From Clostridiaceae bacterium (lineage in GTDB: Bacteria > Bacillota > Clostridia > Acetivibrionales > DUMC01): a stretch of 9,007 nt of DNA. Within the stretch, counting starts at the first letter, position 1. Each line of letters opens with the position of its first letter. Below, piece after piece: positions 6,791-9,007 of this stretch. Made by a program: the position numbers and the translations under genes. Where the stretch lies: positions 1 through 9,007 of the forward strand of contig JAAZDH010000201.1 in NCBI GenBank assembly GCA_012512865.1, read 5' to 3'. The notes beneath the pieces are model-generated. The model had not been told where the DNA came from and did not search any database. It saw nothing but the letters and a program-made list of their open reading frames with translations.

Positions 6791-6819
6791 ATTATATCAT
6801 ACAAGTTTATATTTTTCAT
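6791..6819 (-). promoter_or_regulatory. Sigma-A-type promoter for the toxin gene
   Basis: On the - strand a perfect TATAAT (6796-6791) is preceded directly by TGA, giving the extended -10 TGnTATAAT. ATGAAA (6819-6814, four of six matches to TTGACA) lies 17 bases further upstream. Transcription would start near 6784. It points away from the ogt promoter. Confidence 0.6.
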
Positions 6820-6855
6820 TTTGTAATTATTTAACATATGATAAATGTAGCTAAC

Positions 6856-6884
6856 TTGATTTTGTGTTTATTTAACTGTATTAT
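6856..6884 (+). promoter_or_regulatory. Sigma-A-type promoter for ogt-proA
   Basis: TTGATT (6856-6861) and TATTAT (6879-6884) are separated by exactly 17 bases in an AT-rich stretch, with TG immediately before the -10 box. The predicted start is near 6891, leaving a leader of about 80 bases before ogt. No intrinsic terminator was seen between ogt and proA, so it probably drives both genes. Confidence 0.5.
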
Positions 6885-6899
6885 ATAAATAAATTGCAA

Positions 6900-6923
6900 A
6901 GGCGGTACATTAGGCGGTGTATT
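6900..6923 (+). repeat. Two tandem 12-base repeats in the ogt leader
   Basis: AGGCGGTACATT (6900-6911) is followed directly by AGGCGGTGTATT (6912-6923), with 10 of 12 bases alike. AGGCGG appears a third time at 6953-6958, just before the gene, where it is the only ribosome-binding-like sequence. They could be operator half-sites or spare ribosome-binding-like sites; nothing in the sequence decides this. Confidence 0.55.
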
Positions 6924-6973
6924 AACTTAAAAGCAGCATGTTGCTTAAAAAAAGGCGGGGTTGTGTCGTGTTG

Positions 6974-7477
6974 ATGGAACAGGTTTGCAAGAATTATTTC
7001 CATTCCCCGGTAGGCACAATAGAAATAATTTGTGAAGATGGTGCCATTTTATCGGTACAATTTGCGGGCGACGGTGTTGAACCGTACAGAAAGTCGAACC
7101 CTGCGAATTCTTGCAATGCATGCGGTAATGCGTGTGCCGCCGCCCTTGAATGCATGAGGCAGCTTGATGAATATTTTGAGGGCAAGCGCAAGGAGTTCTC
7201 ATTAAATATCAAACTTCGCGGAACGGATTTTCAAAAAAAGGTCTGGACAGCCCTCCTGGAAATTCCTTATGGGCATACTTCAAGCTACGGGGAAATAGCC
7301 GCCAAAGTAGGCAATAAGAAAGCGGCAAGGGCTGTAGGAAATGCAAACAACCGTAATCCCGTGAGCATAATAGTCCCCTGCCACCGCGTCATAGGCAGCG
7401 ATGGAAGCCTTTCGGGCTACGGGGGAGGATCGTGGAGAAAAAAATGGCTGCTTGAACACGAGAGAAAAAACATGTAA
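6974..7477 (+). CDS. ogt: Methylated-DNA--protein-cysteine S-methyltransferase
   Basis: This suicide DNA-repair protein moves the alkyl group from O6-alkylguanine (and O4-alkylthymine) in DNA to its own cysteine. The C-terminal domain is complete: KKVWTALLEIPYGHTSSYGEIA (88-109), the DNA-reading helix region GNANNRNPVSIIVPCHRVIG (122-141) with acceptor Cys136 in PCHRV, then LSGYGGGSWRKKWLLEHE (147-162). The N-terminal half (YFHSPVGTIEI onward) is the usual ribonuclease-H-like domain. The linker carries an unusual cysteine-rich piece, CNACGNAC (47-54), plus Cys60. From ATG 6974 the protein has 167 residues, a normal size. The start is unsure: ATG 6974 lies 13 bases after AGGCGGGG, GTG 6968 lies 7 bases after it, and an upstream ATG at 6938 has no site. 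The homology-like start (MEQVCKNYFHSPVG) favours 6968 or 6974. It stands 37 bases upstream of proA and is probably cotranscribed. Confidence 0.95.
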   Translation: MEQVCKNYFHSPVGTIEIICEDGAILSVQFAGDGVEPYRKSNPANSCNACGNACAAALECMRQLDEYFEGKRKEFSLNIKLRGTDFQKKVWTALLEIPYGHTSSYGEIAAKVGNKKAARAVGNANNRNPVSIIVPCHRVIGSDGSLSGYGGGSWRKKWLLEHERKNM

Positions 7478-7503
7478 GGGATAAGAGAAAAACCATGTAG
7501 GGG
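7461..7503 (+). repeat. Near-perfect 20-base tandem duplication spanning the ogt stop
   Basis: AGAGAAAAAACATGTAAGGG (7461-7480) recurs as AGAGAAAAACCATGTAGGGG (7484-7503), 18 of 20 bases alike, with a 3-base spacer. The first copy encodes the last residues and stop of ogt. The second lies in the gap, and its GGGG end forms the first part of the proA ribosome binding site. The proA site may thus have arisen by a local duplication of the ogt tail. Confidence 0.8.
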
Positions 7504-7514
7504 AGGAAATCGCC

Positions 7515-8837
7515 ATGGAAGAAAAAATTATGGAAACGAAAATGAAGATAGAAGAAATGGCCGCCAGGGCAAGGGAAGCATCAATCATGCTTGCGGCTTG
7601 CAGCACGGGGCTGAAGAACAATGCCTTGAAGGCAATAGCCGACGGGCTTACGTGCAGGAAGGACGAAATAATAAGGGCGAACGTATTGGACCTTGAAAGA
7701 AGCAGTAGGGAAGGCATTCCGGCACCCCTGCTGAAAAGGCTTAAATTCGATGAAAACAAAATAGCTGATGTGATTGACGGGATTTATAGCCTTATAAAGC
7801 TTGATGACCCTGTTGGCAGGACCCTTATGGCAACCCGGCTTGATGAAGGGCTTGAGCTTTACAAGGTAAGCTGCCCCATAGGCGTCGTGGGAGTCATATT
7901 CGAATCCAGGCCGGATGCCCTGGTTCAAATATCAACATTGTGCTTGAAAAGCGGCAACAGCGTCATGCTAAAGGGAGGGTCCGAGGCAAGGGAAACCAAC
8001 CGCATCCTTGCCGGGGTAATTTCCGCCGCGACGGAGGGCGCAGGCATAGGCAAAGGGTGGATTCAACTCCTGGAGACCAGGGCGGATGTTAATGAAATGT
8101 TGAAACTGGATAAATATATTGACTTGATTATTCCAAGGGGATCCAACGAATTCGTCCGGTATATAATGGACAATTCCAGGATACCGGTATTGGGGCATGC
8201 CGACGGCATCTGCCATTGTTACGTCCATGAAGACGCGGACCTGGACATGGCCGTAAATATTGTTGTTGATTCCAAGACCCAGTACGTGGCCGTGTGCAAC
8301 GCAACGGAAACCCTCCTGGTACATGAAAAAGTCGCAGGGCCGTTTTTACCGGAATTAAAACATGAGCTGGATAAAAAGGGAGTGACGCTGGCGGGCTGTG
8401 ACAAAACCAGGTCCATAATAGCCGTTGGAGAAGCAACCGAGGAAGACTGGAAAACCGAGTACCTGGATTACAAGCTGTCCATAAGGGTTGTAAACAGCAT
8501 GGATGAAGCGATCAACCATATCAACACGTACGGTTCGGGCCATACGGATGCAATCATAACAAGAAGCAGGGACGCTGCTTCACGTTTCATGATGCTGGTT
8601 GATTCCGGCAACGTCTTCTGGAACTGCTCAACCCGCTTCAGCGATGGATTCAGGTATGGCCTTGGGGCCGAAGTCGGAATCAGCACGAACAAGATACATG
8701 CCCGCGGGCCTGTAGGGCTGGAAGGCATGGTAATATACAAGTACAAGCTGGTAGGTTCGGGCCATGTTGTTGAAGATTATGCCAGCAGGAGGAAATCATT
8801 CAAGCACATCAAGCTGGACAAGGAAACCCCCGTATAA
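7515..8837 (+). CDS. proA: Gamma-glutamyl phosphate reductase (glutamate-5-semialdehyde dehydrogenase)
   Basis: This is the second step of proline synthesis in the cytoplasm: NADPH-dependent reduction of gamma-glutamyl phosphate to glutamate 5-semialdehyde, which cyclises to pyrroline-5-carboxylate. It is an aldehyde-dehydrogenase-fold protein. Visible family landmarks are VGVIFESRPDALVQ (125-138), KSGNSVMLKGGSEA (145-158), LIIPRGSNEFVRYI (204-217), YVAVCNATETLL (257-268, catalytic Cys261), the conserved STRFSDGFRYGLGAEVGIST and KIHARGPVGLEG. At 440 residues it is slightly longer than the usual 415-430, with extra residues at the N terminus. A strong GGGGAGG (7500-7506) lies 8 bases before ATG 7515; in-frame ATG 7530 has no such site. 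proB, the kinase for the first step, is not upstream, where ogt stands instead, so proB may follow or lie elsewhere. Its GC content is much higher than that of the left-hand genes. Confidence 0.96.
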   Translation: MEEKIMETKMKIEEMAARAREASIMLAACSTGLKNNALKAIADGLTCRKDEIIRANVLDLERSSREGIPAPLLKRLKFDENKIADVIDGIYSLIKLDDPVGRTLMATRLDEGLELYKVSCPIGVVGVIFESRPDALVQISTLCLKSGNSVMLKGGSEARETNRILAGVISAATEGAGIGKGWIQLLETRADVNEMLKLDKYIDLIIPRGSNEFVRYIMDNSRIPVLGHADGICHCYVHEDADLDMAVNIVVDSKTQYVAVCNATETLLVHEKVAGPFLPELKHELDKKGVTLAGCDKTRSIIAVGEATEEDWKTEYLDYKLSIRVVNSMDEAINHINTYGSGHTDAIITRSRDAASRFMMLVDSGNVFWNCSTRFSDGFRYGLGAEVGISTNKIHARGPVGLEGMVIYKYKLVGSGHVVEDYASRRKSFKHIKLDKETPV

Positions 8838-8907
8838 TTTCAATTCTCCTCATGGCAGTTTTGGTCGAAAACATTAAAAAACTACGGGAAAAGTTAAAAT
8901 AGTCATA

Positions 8908-8937
8908 TTGTAGTTTAAGGACAAGATGGACTATAAT
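8908..8937 (+). promoter_or_regulatory. Possible promoter for a gene beyond the right edge
   Basis: A perfect TATAAT (8932-8937) has TTGTAG (8908-8913) 18 bases upstream, matching three of six consensus bases. The start would be near 8944, just before the hairpin at 8960-8987, so the hairpin would sit in the 5' leader of the next transcript. The bases from 8838 to 8907 show no gene and no intrinsic terminator for proA. Confidence 0.4.
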
Positions 8938-8959
8938 TAAACTGAATATGGTCGCATAA

Positions 8960-8987
8960 TCATATGGCCGGGCAACCGGCCATATGA
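8960..8987 (+). other. Perfect 12-bp hairpin with a GCAA (GNRA) tetraloop
   Basis: TCATATGGCCGG (8960-8971) pairs fully with CCGGCCATATGA (8976-8987) around the loop GCAA. An outer CGCA/TGCG pairing (8953-8956 with 8992-8995) could extend it across an internal loop. No T-run follows, so it is not a standard terminator. It may be a leader structure of the next gene, a repeat element or a protein-binding palindrome. Confidence 0.75.
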
Positions 8988-9007
8988 CTGTTGCGGCCCA
9001 ATCATAC

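Noticed and set aside
6646..6834. 62-codon + strand reading frame across the toxin region
   Set aside because: It is a shadow of the - strand toxin gene and its promoter: no ribosome binding site, unnatural composition and no recognisable motif.
6931..6946. AAGCA/TGCTT inverted repeat before ogt as a terminator
   Set aside because: Only five firm pairs, and on the + strand it is followed by As; on the - strand only four Ts follow.
1..9007. CRISPR array, insertion sequence, tRNA or rRNA
   Set aside because: No regularly spaced repeats, transposase motifs, terminal inverted repeats or cloverleaf sequences were seen on either strand.

Overview
The window looks like chromosomal DNA from an anaerobic, low-to-mid-GC Gram-positive bacterium of the Clostridia type. 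This is an inference from the strong GGAGG ribosome binding sites, heavy use of AGG and ATA codons, AT-rich spacers, a holin-like small toxin of a kind typical of Firmicutes, and the overall gene style. All long genes lie on the + strand. Base composition changes sharply near position 4850. The left part is AT-rich: the 60 bases from 1021 contain 13 G/C. The right part is much richer: the 60 bases from 7981 contain 40 G/C.

Left part (1-4726), carbohydrate or sugar-acid catabolism. A large glycoside-hydrolase-like protein with a C-terminal galactose-binding-like domain is cut by the left edge. It is followed by a broken remnant of an enolase-superfamily (sugar-acid dehydratase type) gene, which has an internal TGA and no start or C-terminal half. 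The remnant overlaps by ATGA with an intact APH/homoserine-kinase-II-type small-molecule kinase. After 275 bases of apparently decayed sequence comes a Gfo/Idh/MocA oxidoreductase. The set suggests a glycan-use locus that has partly decayed: hydrolase releases a sugar, dehydrogenase and dehydratase process it, kinase phosphorylates a small molecule. The substrate cannot be read from the sequence.

Right part (about 4850-9007), redox and housekeeping genes. A two-domain protein joins an FAD-dependent DAO-type oxidoreductase to a C-terminal Rieske [2Fe-2S] domain with all ligands. It is followed by a strong intrinsic terminator. Next come ogt (methylated-DNA-protein cysteine methyltransferase) and proA (gamma-glutamyl phosphate reductase), probably one transcript from a sigma-A-like promoter at 6856-6884. 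A second promoter and a perfect 12-bp GNRA-capped hairpin at the right edge probably lead into the next gene.

The most interesting item is hidden on the - strand between the Rieske oxidoreductase and ogt, and the gene is too short for ordinary ORF calling. It is a 36-codon holin-like membrane toxin gene (6610-6720) with an extended -10 promoter, a perfect ribosome binding site locked in a 10-bp hairpin, and a 10-nt match between the ends of its mRNA. Its stop codon lies inside the terminator hairpin of the opposing gene. This is the architecture of a type I toxin-antitoxin mRNA. The antitoxin RNA itself was not located.
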